Positions 37,139 to 45,064 of a stretch of 64,000 nt of DNA are shown here, in pieces. Position numbers and translations under genes: made by a program. The first letter of the stretch is position 1; each line of letters starts with the position of its first letter. The notes under the pieces are model-generated. The model had not been told where the DNA came from, made no database searches, and worked only from the letters and a program-made list of their open reading frames with translations. Source of the stretch: Achromobacter spanius (lineage in GTDB: Bacteria > Pseudomonadota > Gammaproteobacteria > Burkholderiales > Burkholderiaceae_B); assembly GCF_029637605.1 (NCBI RefSeq), contig NZ_CP121261.1, positions 3,286,001 to 3,350,000 of the forward strand. Reading direction: 5' to 3'.

Positions 37139-38152
37139 ATGCAAGTTGCCCAATCGCTTCCGCCTGCTGCCTCCCAGCAGGAACCGGACCTGAACTTCGC
37201 CCCCCGTTTTCGTCCCTTCTACGAAGCCGAACTATCCGGCTATCAGGCCCGCTTGAACAAGCTGGTGCTTCCGGGTGATTTCCTTCCGCTGACCCTGCAA
37301 CCGCGCCTGCATTTGCAGGCTTGCCGGCTGCGCGCGGGCGGCTTGGCCGTGAACCTGGAGTCCACCCCCATGCGGGTCCAGCACCGCGCTGAACACGCGG
37401 CCGACGCGATGCGGGCGGAGTTTCTGGCCAGCTTCATCCTCGAAGGGCACGGAACCATCAGCCAGAACGGCGCGAGCCTGCCCGTGGAAACGGGCGACAT
37501 CATTTTTCGTACGACGGCGCTGCCTTCTGAAGTGCGCATGCTGACGGATTCCCGGCTCGTCGTGATCAAGGGATCGTTGCTGAATCTGCTGGGCATGCAT
37601 TTGCAGGACATCTCGCAGTTCACCGCCCAACGCGCGGCGTCGACGCTGCCGATGGTGCGCACGGCGCACCACTGCTTGGAGCATGTCTTCTTTGAGCAAG
37701 CCGACACGGTCAGCCCCACGTCCAGCATGTTTGCCGAACAGGCGCTGATCTCCTTGCTGGCGGCCATCTACACCAGCCAGGCGCTGGAGCAACTGCCGAC
37801 CACCGAGCGTGGCCCCATCGAAAGCTGGCAGGCAATCACCAGCTACGTGGACACGCATATCGTCGACAGCGACTTGTCCGTCGCGGCGGTGGCGCGCGCG
37901 TTGCGGGCGTCCAGCCGCTGGGTGCATCGTTTGTTCCAGATGCGCGGCATTCAATACGGCCAGTATGTGCGCGAGCGCCGGTTGGAACTGGCCCGCACGG
38001 CGCTGGTTGATCCGTGCAAGGCCCATGTGGCGGTCAAGGACATTGCGCTGTCCTGTGGCTTTCAAGATGCCAGCCATTTCAGCCGCTGCTTCCAGCAACG
38101 CTTCGGCAGCCCGCCCAACAAATATCGCGCGTTGATGCTTGCGCAGGCGTAG
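37139..38152 (+). CDS. AraC family regulator with AraC-binding-like domain
   Basis: This is a regulator of about 337 residues. The N-terminal beta-barrel sensing domain (FLASFILEGHGTISQNGASLPVETGDIIFRTTALPSE) is followed by a C-terminal AraC double helix-turn-helix (about 235-330), with VAAVARALRASSRWVHRLFQ and VKDIALSCGFQDASHFSRCFQQRFGSPPNKYR. ATG 37139 (MQVAQSLPP) is chosen; an in-frame ATG at 37034 lies in the presumed promoter region. Neither has a good ribosome site. It is divergent from the class II aldolase gene and convergent with the MHS transporter, so it probably controls the aldolase. Confidence 0.87.
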   Translation: MQVAQSLPPAASQQEPDLNFAPRFRPFYEAELSGYQARLNKLVLPGDFLPLTLQPRLHLQACRLRAGGLAVNLESTPMRVQHRAEHAADAMRAEFLASFILEGHGTISQNGASLPVETGDIIFRTTALPSEVRMLTDSRLVVIKGSLLNLLGMHLQDISQFTAQRAASTLPMVRTAHHCLEHVFFEQADTVSPTSSMFAEQALISLLAAIYTSQALEQLPTTERGPIESWQAITSYVDTHIVDSDLSVAAVARALRASSRWVHRLFQMRGIQYGQYVRERRLELARTALVDPCKAHVAVKDIALSCGFQDASHFSRCFQQRFGSPPNKYRALMLAQA

Positions 38153-38171
38153 CGGGCTGCCCGAGTGGCGC

Positions 38172-39482
38172 TCAGTTGAGGCGCCGTGCCGGGGTAGGCT
38201 TCATCAAGAATGCCGACGTGCCCGCAATCACGCCCAGCACGGCCAGGTAGCCGCCCACGGGCACGATGCTGTCAAAGCGCGCCACCAGCATGGCCGACAC
38301 CATCGGCGCCAAACCACCGCCGATTGCCGCCGAGAACTGTACGCCGATCGACAAGCCCGAGTACCGCAGCTCCGGCGGAAACTGCGCCGCATACAGGCTG
38401 GATTGCGGAGCAATCATCATCGCGTAGTTCAAGGCCATGGCCACGAACGCCGCCACGCTGTAGGCCAGCAGCGAGCCACTGCCCACGGCCATGAAAATGG
38501 GGATAGCCATCACGCCCAGCAACAGCCCGCCCCAGCCGCACACGCGCCGGGCGCCATAGCGGTCGCCCAATATGCCGAACAAGGGAATGGTGAACGTCAT
38601 CACCGCCGCGCCGTACAGCAGCGCTTGCAACGCGTCGGAGCGGTTGAAGCCCAGCGTGGACACCGCGTACGACACGGAGAAGACCAGGAAGGTGTAGATC
38701 AGCGTCACTTCGGCCAGCTTGCAGCCCACACACAGCAACAGCGCCTTGCCATGCTTGCCAAGCAACTCCGCCACCGGCAGCTTGACCTGAGTTTGCTCGG
38801 ATTTGACGCGGGCAAAATCTGGCGATTCATCGATGCCTCGGCGTATCAATATGCCGACCACGATCAGCACCGCGCTGGCAAGGAACGGCAGGCGCCAGCC
38901 CCAGGACAGGAAGTCTTCTTCAGGCAGCCGCGTGACCAAGGAAAACGCGCCCACCGACAGCAAAATCCCCAGCGGGGATCCCACCAAAGGCAGGCTGCCG
39001 AAGAAGCCCCGCCAGCGTGGCGGCGCGTGTTCGACGGCCATCAGCATGGCGCCACCCAGCTCGCCGCCAAACGACAAGCCTTGCCCAACACGTAGGGCCA
39101 CCAACAAGATCGGCGCCCACACGCCAATTTGCTCGTAGGTGGGCAGCAAGCCGATCAGCACCGTACAGATGCCCATCATCAGCAGGCTCAGCGTCAACAT
39201 GGACTTGCGTCCGATGCGATCCCCGAAGTGCCCGAACAGGATTCCGCCGATAGGGCGGGCCAACATGCCGCTGGCAAAGGCGGCAAACGCGGCCAGGGTG
39301 CCGGTCAACGGGTCGAATTGCGGGAAGAACAGCTTGTTGAACACCAGCGCCGCAGCCGTGCCATAGGCTAGAAAATCAAACGCTTCGACGGCCGTACCCA
39401 CCACGGTCGCCACGGATATTCGAAGCAGGTTCGGCTTTTTTCCAGCCCCCACGTTCATGTCGGGTCGAGAGATCGCTTCCAT
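38172..39482 (-). CDS. MFS transporter, metabolite:H+ symporter (MHS) type
   Basis: This 436-residue transporter has 12 predicted membrane segments and strong MHS signatures: VVGTAVEAFDFLAYGTAAALVFNKLFFPQ at segment 1, the A-motif GHFGDRIGRKSML, and GLSFGGELGGAMLMAVEHAPPRWRGFFGSLPLVGSPLG in segments 4-5. Relatives carry organic acids such as shikimate, alpha-ketoglutarate or dicarboxylates, with protons. GGGG ahead of ATG 39482 serves as ribosome site. It follows the GST gene by 45 bases on the same strand, which suggests joint uptake and glutathione-dependent handling of an aromatic or other acid. Confidence 0.9.
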   Translation of the reverse strand: MEAISRPDMNVGAGKKPNLLRISVATVVGTAVEAFDFLAYGTAAALVFNKLFFPQFDPLTGTLAAFAAFASGMLARPIGGILFGHFGDRIGRKSMLTLSLLMMGICTVLIGLLPTYEQIGVWAPILLVALRVGQGLSFGGELGGAMLMAVEHAPPRWRGFFGSLPLVGSPLGILLSVGAFSLVTRLPEEDFLSWGWRLPFLASAVLIVVGILIRRGIDESPDFARVKSEQTQVKLPVAELLGKHGKALLLCVGCKLAEVTLIYTFLVFSVSYAVSTLGFNRSDALQALLYGAAVMTFTIPLFGILGDRYGARRVCGWGGLLLGVMAIPIFMAVGSGSLLAYSVAAFVAMALNYAMMIAPQSSLYAAQFPPELRYSGLSIGVQFSAAIGGGLAPMVSAMLVARFDSIVPVGGYLAVLGVIAGTSAFLMKPTPARRLN

Positions 39483-39527
39483 GTTTTTTCCCCTGTGTGT
39501 TGTTCGTTGTGACGTGGCGAACTGCGC

Positions 39528-40154
39528 TTACGTCACCTGCCCGGGCGCGACGTAACCCGGCAGTTCTTCAATACGACGGCGCCATGCCGATATCGCGGGA
39601 TAGACGTTCACATCAATCTCGGCCTCTTCGGCCAATGCCAGATAGCCATAGCAGGCGATATCCGCAACGCTGGGTACAGTAGCCAGCCAAGGGCTCGCGC
39701 CAAGGCGCTTTTCGATCAAACCCAGCAACCGATCGGTCCGCTGTTGCAGCCCGTTCAAATCAAGCATGGCCTCACTTACGCCCAGGTGATGGGCGGCCTC
39801 GGCAAGGCTCACCACCTTGGTCAGGCGCAGCGGCTGCAAGCTGTTGGCAATCTCGTTCGCCGACACCGATATCCACGAGACCATCTGCGCGCTATGAGGC
39901 AGCGGCGCCAGCCATTGCGGGGCGTGCTTCTGCGCCAGGTACAGCAGAATGGCGTGGCTGTCCCAAACGGCCAAGCCGTCATCGTCGATCGCCGGAACTT
40001 GCCGCCACGCGCTGATGCGTTCAAACGCGTCGGTCTGGTTCTTGCGCGCCAGCACATCGATGAATTCGCGCCGATAGGGCAAATTGATCAGGGACAGAAA
40101 GAGGCGCACCTTGTAGCAGTTGCCGGATCGGGGATGGTCGTAGAGCGTGATCAT
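39528..40154 (-). CDS. Glutathione S-transferase family protein
   Basis: This 208-residue protein opens with a thioredoxin-fold N-domain (MITLYDHPRSGNCYKVRLFLSLINLPY; Ser/Asn-Cys in the catalytic-loop position). The cis-Pro and gamma-glutamyl binding motif (WRQVPAIDDDGLAVWDSHAILLYLAQ) follows, then a helical C-domain (VPSVADIACYGYLALAEEAEIDVNVYPAISAWRRRIEELPGY). The start at 40154 gives the normal GST length; an upstream in-frame start at 40439 would add a tail from the RNA-leader region and is rejected. It is the first gene of the pair with the MHS transporter. It probably conjugates, isomerises or reductively cleaves an imported compound. Confidence 0.92.
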   Translation of the reverse strand: MITLYDHPRSGNCYKVRLFLSLINLPYRREFIDVLARKNQTDAFERISAWRQVPAIDDDGLAVWDSHAILLYLAQKHAPQWLAPLPHSAQMVSWISVSANEIANSLQPLRLTKVVSLAEAAHHLGVSEAMLDLNGLQQRTDRLLGLIEKRLGASPWLATVPSVADIACYGYLALAEEAEIDVNVYPAISAWRRRIEELPGYVAPGQVT

Positions 40155-40370
40155 GGGGAGCGGGGCGTGGCGCCTAATCAATAGCCTGCACGGGAAGAAT
40201 GCGGGGAAGATGCAGGGAATGTTAGGGGCGCCCGCTCGGGCTGAATTGACGGCACGCGCACGGGGATTGACCAGAAGCGACAGGCTGCGGTTCGTGGCCG
40301 TATACTTCACCCGCGACCGCAACAACGGCCGCCCGGAATGACAGCCGGCACTAACAACGGCGAACAACTC

Positions 40371-40391
40371 GCCGCAGCAATGCGGCTTTTT
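40371..40391 (+). terminator. Small intrinsic terminator ahead of the structured leader
   Basis: GCCGCA-GCAA-TGCGGC followed directly by TTTTTG. The stem is six bases with a GNRA-type tetraloop. It precedes the C4-like RNA structure by about 25 bases, as expected for attenuation in a leader transcript. Confidence 0.65.
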
Positions 40392-40416
40392 GTTCGTAGG
40401 CCTTTGCACGCCTCTA

Positions 40417-40497
40417 TGGGCGGGCCTTGGCTGGGGCACGCTTGCGTGCGCCGGTTTCCGTTGTTACCGGTCTGTCACCCGGCCTTGTGCCCGCCCA
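40417..40497 (+). ncRNA. Three-way-junction RNA resembling C4/P4 CI-type antisense RNA
   Basis: An outer stem TGGGCGGGC (40417-40425) pairs with GCCCGCCCA (40489-40497). It encloses a hairpin GCACG-CTTG-CGTGC (40436-40449) and a hairpin CCGGT-N10-ACCGG (40451-40470), followed by the single-stranded TCTGTCACCC. Layout and wording (CCGGT..ACCGGTCTGTCACCC, then CCCGCCCACCCCGAATGACAGCGGGG) recall the C4-family antisense RNA of P1/P7/P4-type phages, from memory of that family. In annotated genomes such segments are often mistranslated as Ash- or Icd-like proteins. The downstream TTG-start gene may be its target. Confidence 0.5.
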
Positions 40498-40543
40498 CCC
40501 CGAATGACAGCGGGGCGCGGGCTTCCAAACGACGGAGGCCGCA

Positions 40544-40831
40544 TTGGATAGTCATCCCTACACTCGTGATCGCTGGACCATCATCGACGACCCGGAACAC
40601 GGCGTCGTCCGGCTGGCTGATATCTACCTTATCGACAGAAGCGTCCAAGCCATCAAAGCCATCGTGCGCATCGTTGGCAACCATTACTCGGATACTGACG
40701 CTGCCCCCGCAGGCGCGTTCAACGCATGCACGGCATCCGACCTGATGGGCGGAGCGGAAAGTCTTTGCGACCACATTGCGACGCTAACCGAAGGCATGCT
40801 GGATCAGGCAAGGGAATCGAGTCGGCACTGA
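40544..40831 (+). CDS. Small hypothetical protein behind the C4-like leader, TTG start
   Basis: This 95-residue soluble protein starts at TTG 40544, with GGAGG at 40534-40538 five bases before it. Nothing in it is a motif I recognise. It begins DSHPYTRDRWTIIDDPEHGVVRLADIYLIDR and ends with a helix rich in acidic residues. DUF-like small phage or plasmid proteins behind C4-type leaders are often of this size. A weak hairpin follows at 40840-40869. It is probably a remnant or satellite-element gene; function unknown. Confidence 0.6.
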   Translation: MDSHPYTRDRWTIIDDPEHGVVRLADIYLIDRSVQAIKAIVRIVGNHYSDTDAAPAGAFNACTASDLMGGAESLCDHIATLTEGMLDQARESSRH

Positions 40832-40839
40832 GCCGCAGC

Positions 40840-40869
40840 GGGAGCCGTCCGAGCTCACAGGCGGCTCCC
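40840..40869 (+). other. Hairpin after the small gene
   Basis: Perfect 8-base stem GGGAGCCG/CGGCTCCC with a 14-base loop, nine bases after the stop. No T-run follows, so it may act as a weak or factor-dependent terminator. Confidence 0.45.
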
Positions 40870-41044
40870 ACTTCGTATTGACGTGCGGCGGATAAGCCGT
40901 GCATCCACGTTTGAAATCCCCCTTTTTGCATCGCACTGTATCCGCCCCCGGGCACCATACATTCCGACACCCAACGCCATCGCACAGCCCCTATAAATCG
41001 TTCGCAGCACCCCCAACCCCGCGAACTTTTATGGAGCTTTCACG

Positions 41045-42094
41045 ATGACGAACCCCATCGACCCGCAACGCCGCCGCCTGCTTGCCACCACGTCGACACT
41101 GGCGGCCGCCAGTCTGCTAAACCTTGCCGCCAGCGGCAGCGCATTGGCCAAGGCAGCACCCTCATCTTCGAGCACGGCAGGCGCTGGCAGCGCCACGCCA
41201 TTCAGCGATATCCGCCAGATCCGCGCCGGCACGCTTGATGTGGGCTATGTGGATGTGGGCCCGGCCAACGGCCCCGTCGCCGTCCTGCTGCACGGCTGGC
41301 CCTACGATATCCACGCCTTCGCCGACGTGGCGCCCCGCCTTACCGCCGCCGGCTACCGCGTGATCATTCCCTATTTGCGCGGCTCCGGGTCAACGCGCTT
41401 TCTGTCTACGGACACGCCTCGCAACGGTCAACAGGCTGCGATTGCCGTCGACATCATTGCGCTGATGGATGCGTTGAAGATCGAACGCGCGGTCATCGCG
41501 GGATTCGATTGGGGTGCGCGCACCGCCGACATCATGGCCGCGCTGTGGCCCGAACGCTGCGTAGCGCTGGTCTCCGTCAGCGGCTATCTGATCGGCAGCC
41601 AGGAGGGCAACCGCAAGCCGCTGCCGCCGCAGGCGGAATTTCAGTGGTGGTATCAGTTCTACTTCGCCACCGAGCGCGGCGCGGCGGGCTACGCCGCCAA
41701 CCGCGACGGCTTCAACAAGCTGATCTGGCAACTCGCGTCGCCTCAGTGGAAGTTCGACGACGCCACCTTTCAGCGGTCGGCGCAATCGTTCGACAATCCG
41801 GATCACGTAGCGATCGTCATCCACAACTACCGCTGGCGCCTGGCGCTGGCAGAAGGCGAAGCGCAGTACGACGACCTGGAAAAGCGCCTGGCAACGATGC
41901 CGAAGATCAGCGTACCGACGATCACGCTGGAAGGCGATGCCAACGGCGCCCCGCATCCGCCCCCCGCTGCCTACGCCAAGCAGTTCACCGGCAAATACGA
42001 GCACCGCACCATCACCGGCGGCATCGGCCACAACCTGCCGCAAGAGGCGCCGCAGGCATTTGCGGAGGCCGTGCTTCAGGTGGCGGGACGCTGA
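41045..42094 (+). CDS. Tat-exported alpha/beta hydrolase with Asp nucleophile
   Basis: This 349-residue protein has a twin-arginine type signal (PQRRRLLATTSTLAAASLLNLA, cut near ALAKA), so it should act in the periplasm after folding. The alpha/beta hydrolase core shows the oxyanion HGWPYDIHAF, the nucleophile elbow AGFDWGAR with Asp155, and the catalytic His329 in GIGHNLPQEAP. Asp as nucleophile and the W after it fit epoxide hydrolases and related dehalogenases. It stands alone, 170 bases before the AraC gene. Neither substrate nor link to neighbours is evident. Confidence 0.87.
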   Translation: MTNPIDPQRRRLLATTSTLAAASLLNLAASGSALAKAAPSSSSTAGAGSATPFSDIRQIRAGTLDVGYVDVGPANGPVAVLLHGWPYDIHAFADVAPRLTAAGYRVIIPYLRGSGSTRFLSTDTPRNGQQAAIAVDIIALMDALKIERAVIAGFDWGARTADIMAALWPERCVALVSVSGYLIGSQEGNRKPLPPQAEFQWWYQFYFATERGAAGYAANRDGFNKLIWQLASPQWKFDDATFQRSAQSFDNPDHVAIVIHNYRWRLALAEGEAQYDDLEKRLATMPKISVPTITLEGDANGAPHPPPAAYAKQFTGKYEHRTITGGIGHNLPQEAPQAFAEAVLQVAGR

Positions 42095-42198
42095 TGTGAC
42101 GGGCGCCGGGCCGTTTCTTGGCCCGGCGTTGATCACCCGTCCCACGTGCAGGTTGTATGGGGATTGGTTCGCGGTGCGGTGAACACAGCCATCAACGC

Positions 42199-42222
42199 TT
42201 TTTGCCTTTATCATGGCAAAAA
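42199..42222. promoter_or_regulatory. TTTTTGCC-N8-GGCAAAAA inverted repeat upstream of araC-type gene
   Basis: Perfect 8-base arms 44 bases before the TTG start of the AraC-family gene. The T-run precedes rather than follows the stem on both strands, so it is not a standard terminator. An operator is more likely. Confidence 0.4.
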
Positions 42223-42265
42223 AATAGAGCCGCCCCCCCCCGCGCGCCATCCAGGAGACTCCCGC

Positions 42266-43165
42266 TTGTCCGCAGGCACACTCACGCCCTCCCCGGCACC
42301 GTTTCCCACCTTTGAAACCTCCGATTTCTCGGGCGAGGGGTCGTTCTATTTCGATCTTGTTCGCCTGCAGGACCGTGACGATATTCCGCGCGGTTTCCTG
42401 CACCGGCACAACTACTACCATCTGCTCTGGATGAGCGAGGCCAGCGGCACCCACATGCTGGACTTCGAGAAGCACGAGGTGCGCGACCACTCGGTGTTCT
42501 TCCTGTCGCCCGGCCAGATCCACGCCTGGACGTCTTCCGTGAAGCCGCGCGGCTACGTGCTGAACATCAGCACGGACTTCTTCGCGCACATGTTTCCGCG
42601 CGCGGACGACATCGCCAAGTTTCCCTTCTTCCATTTGGCAGGCGGCTCGCCCGCCATTTATCTGTCGCGCGAGCAGCACGACGGCATGCTGCCGCTGCTG
42701 AACGAGATCGAACGCGAAACGCGGGACCGCCAGACCGGGCGCTTCGACGTGGTGCGCTCCTATCTGCTGATCCTGCTGACGCAGTTGCGCCGCCTTTACC
42801 CGCCCGACGAACGCGAGACCGCCGCCGGCCCCAGCTATTCGCTGACGAAGCGCTTCACCATGCTGATCGAGGAACACTATCTGGAATTCAGCGCCATCCG
42901 CCAATACGCCGACGCGCTATGCGTCAGCGAACGTCAGCTTAACGAGGCCGTCAAGCGCAGCGTGGGGCGCACGGCCAGCCAACTGGTGCAAGAGCGCATT
43001 GCGCTTGAGGCCAAGCGCCTGCTCAGCAACACGGGCTTGAGCATCAACGAAATCGCGTTCCAGCTTAACTTCGAAGACCCCTCCTACTTCGCCCGCTTCT
43101 TCAAGAAGCACACCGGCAGCACCGCCGGTGATTTCCGCAAGAAGTACGACCGCCCCATCGGCTGA
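42266..43165 (+). CDS. AraC family regulator with cupin sensor domain, TTG start
   Basis: This 299-residue regulator starts at TTG 42266, supported by AGGAG at 42253-42257; no ATG nearby has such a site. The N-terminal cupin (RGFLHRHNYYHLLWMSEASGTHMLDFEKHEVRDHSVFFLSPGQIHAW) has His residues that could hold metal or ligand. The C-terminal AraC double helix-turn-helix spans about 195-290 (RQYADALCVSERQLNEAVKRSVG and INEIAFQLNFEDPSYFARFFKKHTG). It lies upstream of, and in line with, the ThDP enzyme, Bug receptor and NIPSNAP genes, and probably activates them. Confidence 0.9.
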   Translation: MSAGTLTPSPAPFPTFETSDFSGEGSFYFDLVRLQDRDDIPRGFLHRHNYYHLLWMSEASGTHMLDFEKHEVRDHSVFFLSPGQIHAWTSSVKPRGYVLNISTDFFAHMFPRADDIAKFPFFHLAGGSPAIYLSREQHDGMLPLLNEIERETRDRQTGRFDVVRSYLLILLTQLRRLYPPDERETAAGPSYSLTKRFTMLIEEHYLEFSAIRQYADALCVSERQLNEAVKRSVGRTASQLVQERIALEAKRLLSNTGLSINEIAFQLNFEDPSYFARFFKKHTGSTAGDFRKKYDRPIG

Positions 43166-43293
43166 CGGCCGCGCCGGACGGATCCGCGAAAAAGTGCAAG
43201 ACAAGCTCTGATCTGTCCTAACGCGCCCGGCGCCGGGCTGCGTACAGTTCATCCAGACCCAACCCGCCGCCTAGCGGCCTGATTGAAACTGCG

Positions 43294-44979
43294 ATGAACG
43301 ACACCCCAACATTGATGACGGGCGGCCAGCATGTGGTGCGCGCGCTGCTGGAACACGGCGTGGACACGGTATTCGGCGTGCCCGGCGAAAGCTATCTGGA
43401 CCTGCTGAACGCGCTGTACACGGAGCGGGACCGCATCCGCCTGGTGTCCTGCCGGCACGAAGGCGCGGCCTCGTTCATGGCCGAAGCGCATGGCAAGCTG
43501 ACCGGCCGGCCGGGCATCTGCATGGTCACGCGCGGGCCCGGCGCCACCAATGCCAGCATCGGCGTGCAGACGGCGTTTCAGGATTCCACGCCGCTTATCG
43601 TGCTGGTGGGCCAGGTAGGCAACGACATGGTGGAGCGCGAGGCGTTTCAGGAAATCGACTACCGCCGCATGTTCGGGCAATTCAGCAAATGGGTGGCGCA
43701 GATCGACAGCGCCGCGCGCGTCACCGAATACATGAACCGCGCGTTCTCGGTGGCGATGTCGGGCCGACCCGGTCCCGTGGTGCTGGCGTTGCCCGAGGAC
43801 ATGCTGACCGAATTGGCCGCGCCGCAGGACTGCGGGACGATTCAGTTTCCGCAGGCGCACCCGGCACCCGATGCGCTTGCCGACATGCGCGCACTGCTGG
43901 CCGGCGCACGGCGGCCGCTGATGATCGTGGGCGGTTCGGGCTGGACCGACGCGGGCCTGGACAGCCTGGCCCGCTATGCCAGCCGCAATGGCCTGCCCGT
44001 GGCGTGCTCGTTCCGCCGGCAAGACCTGTACGACAACCACCATCCGCAATACGTGGGCGAAGTGGGCATCGGCGTCAATCCGGAACTGGCCGAGGCCGTG
44101 CGCAACGCCGACGTGATCCTGGCGGTGGGCGCGCGCCTGGGTGAAATGGTGACCGGCGGCTATACGCTGCTGCAATCTCCCGTGCCCAGGCAGACGCTAA
44201 TTCATGTGCTGGCCAGCCCGGAAGAGCTGGGTCGGGTATATCAGCCCACCGTGAAAATACAGTCGGGCCTTAACGCCTTCGCGGACGCGGCCGCCGCACT
44301 GGACCCGCTGGACGCGGCCCCGTGGCGCGGCTGGCTCGACGGGCTGCGGCAGAGCTATCTGCGCTATACGGAACCGCCTGCCACCGCGCTGCGCATGGAC
44401 CCGGCGCGTGTCATCGTCGCCCTGCGCGAAGGGTTGGACGCGCGCGCCATCCTCACCAACGGCGCCGGCAACTACAGCGCCTGGGCGCATCGCTACTACC
44501 GTTTCACCCATGCCCGCACCCAGCTTGCGCCCACCAGCGGCGCCATGGGCTACGGCGTGCCCGCCGCCATTGCGGCCAAGCTGCGCCACCCCGAACGGCA
44601 GGTGGTGTGCCTGGCGGGCGACGGCTGCTTTCTGATGACGTCGCAGGAGCTGGCCACCGTCAAGCAGCATCGCCTGGCCATCGTCTTCATCGTGTTCAAC
44701 AACGGCATGTACGGCACGATCCGCATGCATCAGGAAGTGCACTACCCGGGCCGGACCATCGGCACGGATCTTTGCAACCCCGACTTCGTGGCCTACGCGG
44801 AATCGTTCGGCGTGCCCGCCGAGCGGGTGGACAGCCACGAAGGCTTCGCGCCCGCCTTGGCGCGCGCGCTGGATAGCGGGTCGCCGTATCTGATCGAACT
44901 CAGTCTGGACCCCGAGGTGATCACGCCTCGGGCCACCCTGACCAGCTTGCGCGAAAAGGCTCGGCTTGCCGCAGCCTGA
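43294..44979 (+). CDS. Thiamine-diphosphate-dependent enzyme (acetolactate synthase-like)
   Basis: This 561-residue enzyme of the acetolactate synthase/benzoylformate decarboxylase superfamily has three domains in order. The first is a PYR domain with the cofactor-activating Glu56 in SCRHEGAASFMAEA and the GPG loop TRGPGATNA. The second is a central domain (RRPLMIVGGSGWTDAG, DVILAVGARLGEMVTGGY). The third is a PP domain with the ThDP motif from GDGCFLMTSQELATVKQH to FNN. It would decarboxylate, ligate or cleave a 2-oxo acid. It lacks an adjacent ilvN-type regulatory subunit, so a catabolic decarboxylase or carboligase is likelier than valine biosynthesis. A strong hairpin separates it from the Bug gene downstream. 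Confidence 0.9.
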   Translation: MNDTPTLMTGGQHVVRALLEHGVDTVFGVPGESYLDLLNALYTERDRIRLVSCRHEGAASFMAEAHGKLTGRPGICMVTRGPGATNASIGVQTAFQDSTPLIVLVGQVGNDMVEREAFQEIDYRRMFGQFSKWVAQIDSAARVTEYMNRAFSVAMSGRPGPVVLALPEDMLTELAAPQDCGTIQFPQAHPAPDALADMRALLAGARRPLMIVGGSGWTDAGLDSLARYASRNGLPVACSFRRQDLYDNHHPQYVGEVGIGVNPELAEAVRNADVILAVGARLGEMVTGGYTLLQSPVPRQTLIHVLASPEELGRVYQPTVKIQSGLNAFADAAAALDPLDAAPWRGWLDGLRQSYLRYTEPPATALRMDPARVIVALREGLDARAILTNGAGNYSAWAHRYYRFTHARTQLAPTSGAMGYGVPAAIAAKLRHPERQVVCLAGDGCFLMTSQELATVKQHRLAIVFIVFNNGMYGTIRMHQEVHYPGRTIGTDLCNPDFVAYAESFGVPAERVDSHEGFAPALARALDSGSPYLIELSLDPEVITPRATLTSLREKARLAAA

Positions 44980-44995
44980 CGTTCAGGATCGGTTT

Positions 44996-45027
44996 GCCGC
45001 GCGCCGGCCGCAAGCACGGCGCGCGGC
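44996..45027 (+). other. Strong intercistronic stem-loop between ThDP enzyme and Bug genes
   Basis: Perfect 11-base stem GCCGCGCGCCG/CGGCGCGCGGC with a 10-base loop, 16 bases after the stop. No T-run follows. Such structures between genes often protect an mRNA 3' end or cut down read-through. Here it would set the ratio of enzyme to receptor. Confidence 0.55.
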
Positions 45028-45064
45028 GCCCACATAAAAAAATATCCACATCTGGAGAGAGACT

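Noticed and set aside
40338..40745. 135-codon frame through the structured leader, reading like an Ash/Icd-type protein
   Set aside because: It translates the RNA stems and overlaps the better-supported TTG gene in another frame. Proteins of this kind are probably mistranslated C4-like RNA.
40155..41044. Prophage or integrated element around the C4-like RNA
   Set aside because: No integrase, phage structural gene, tRNA target or flanking direct repeat is visible; only the RNA-like element and one small gene remain.
43249..44175. 308-codon antisense frame opposite the ThDP enzyme gene
   Set aside because: Shadow of a well-supported gene; His/Ala/Arg-rich, no motif.
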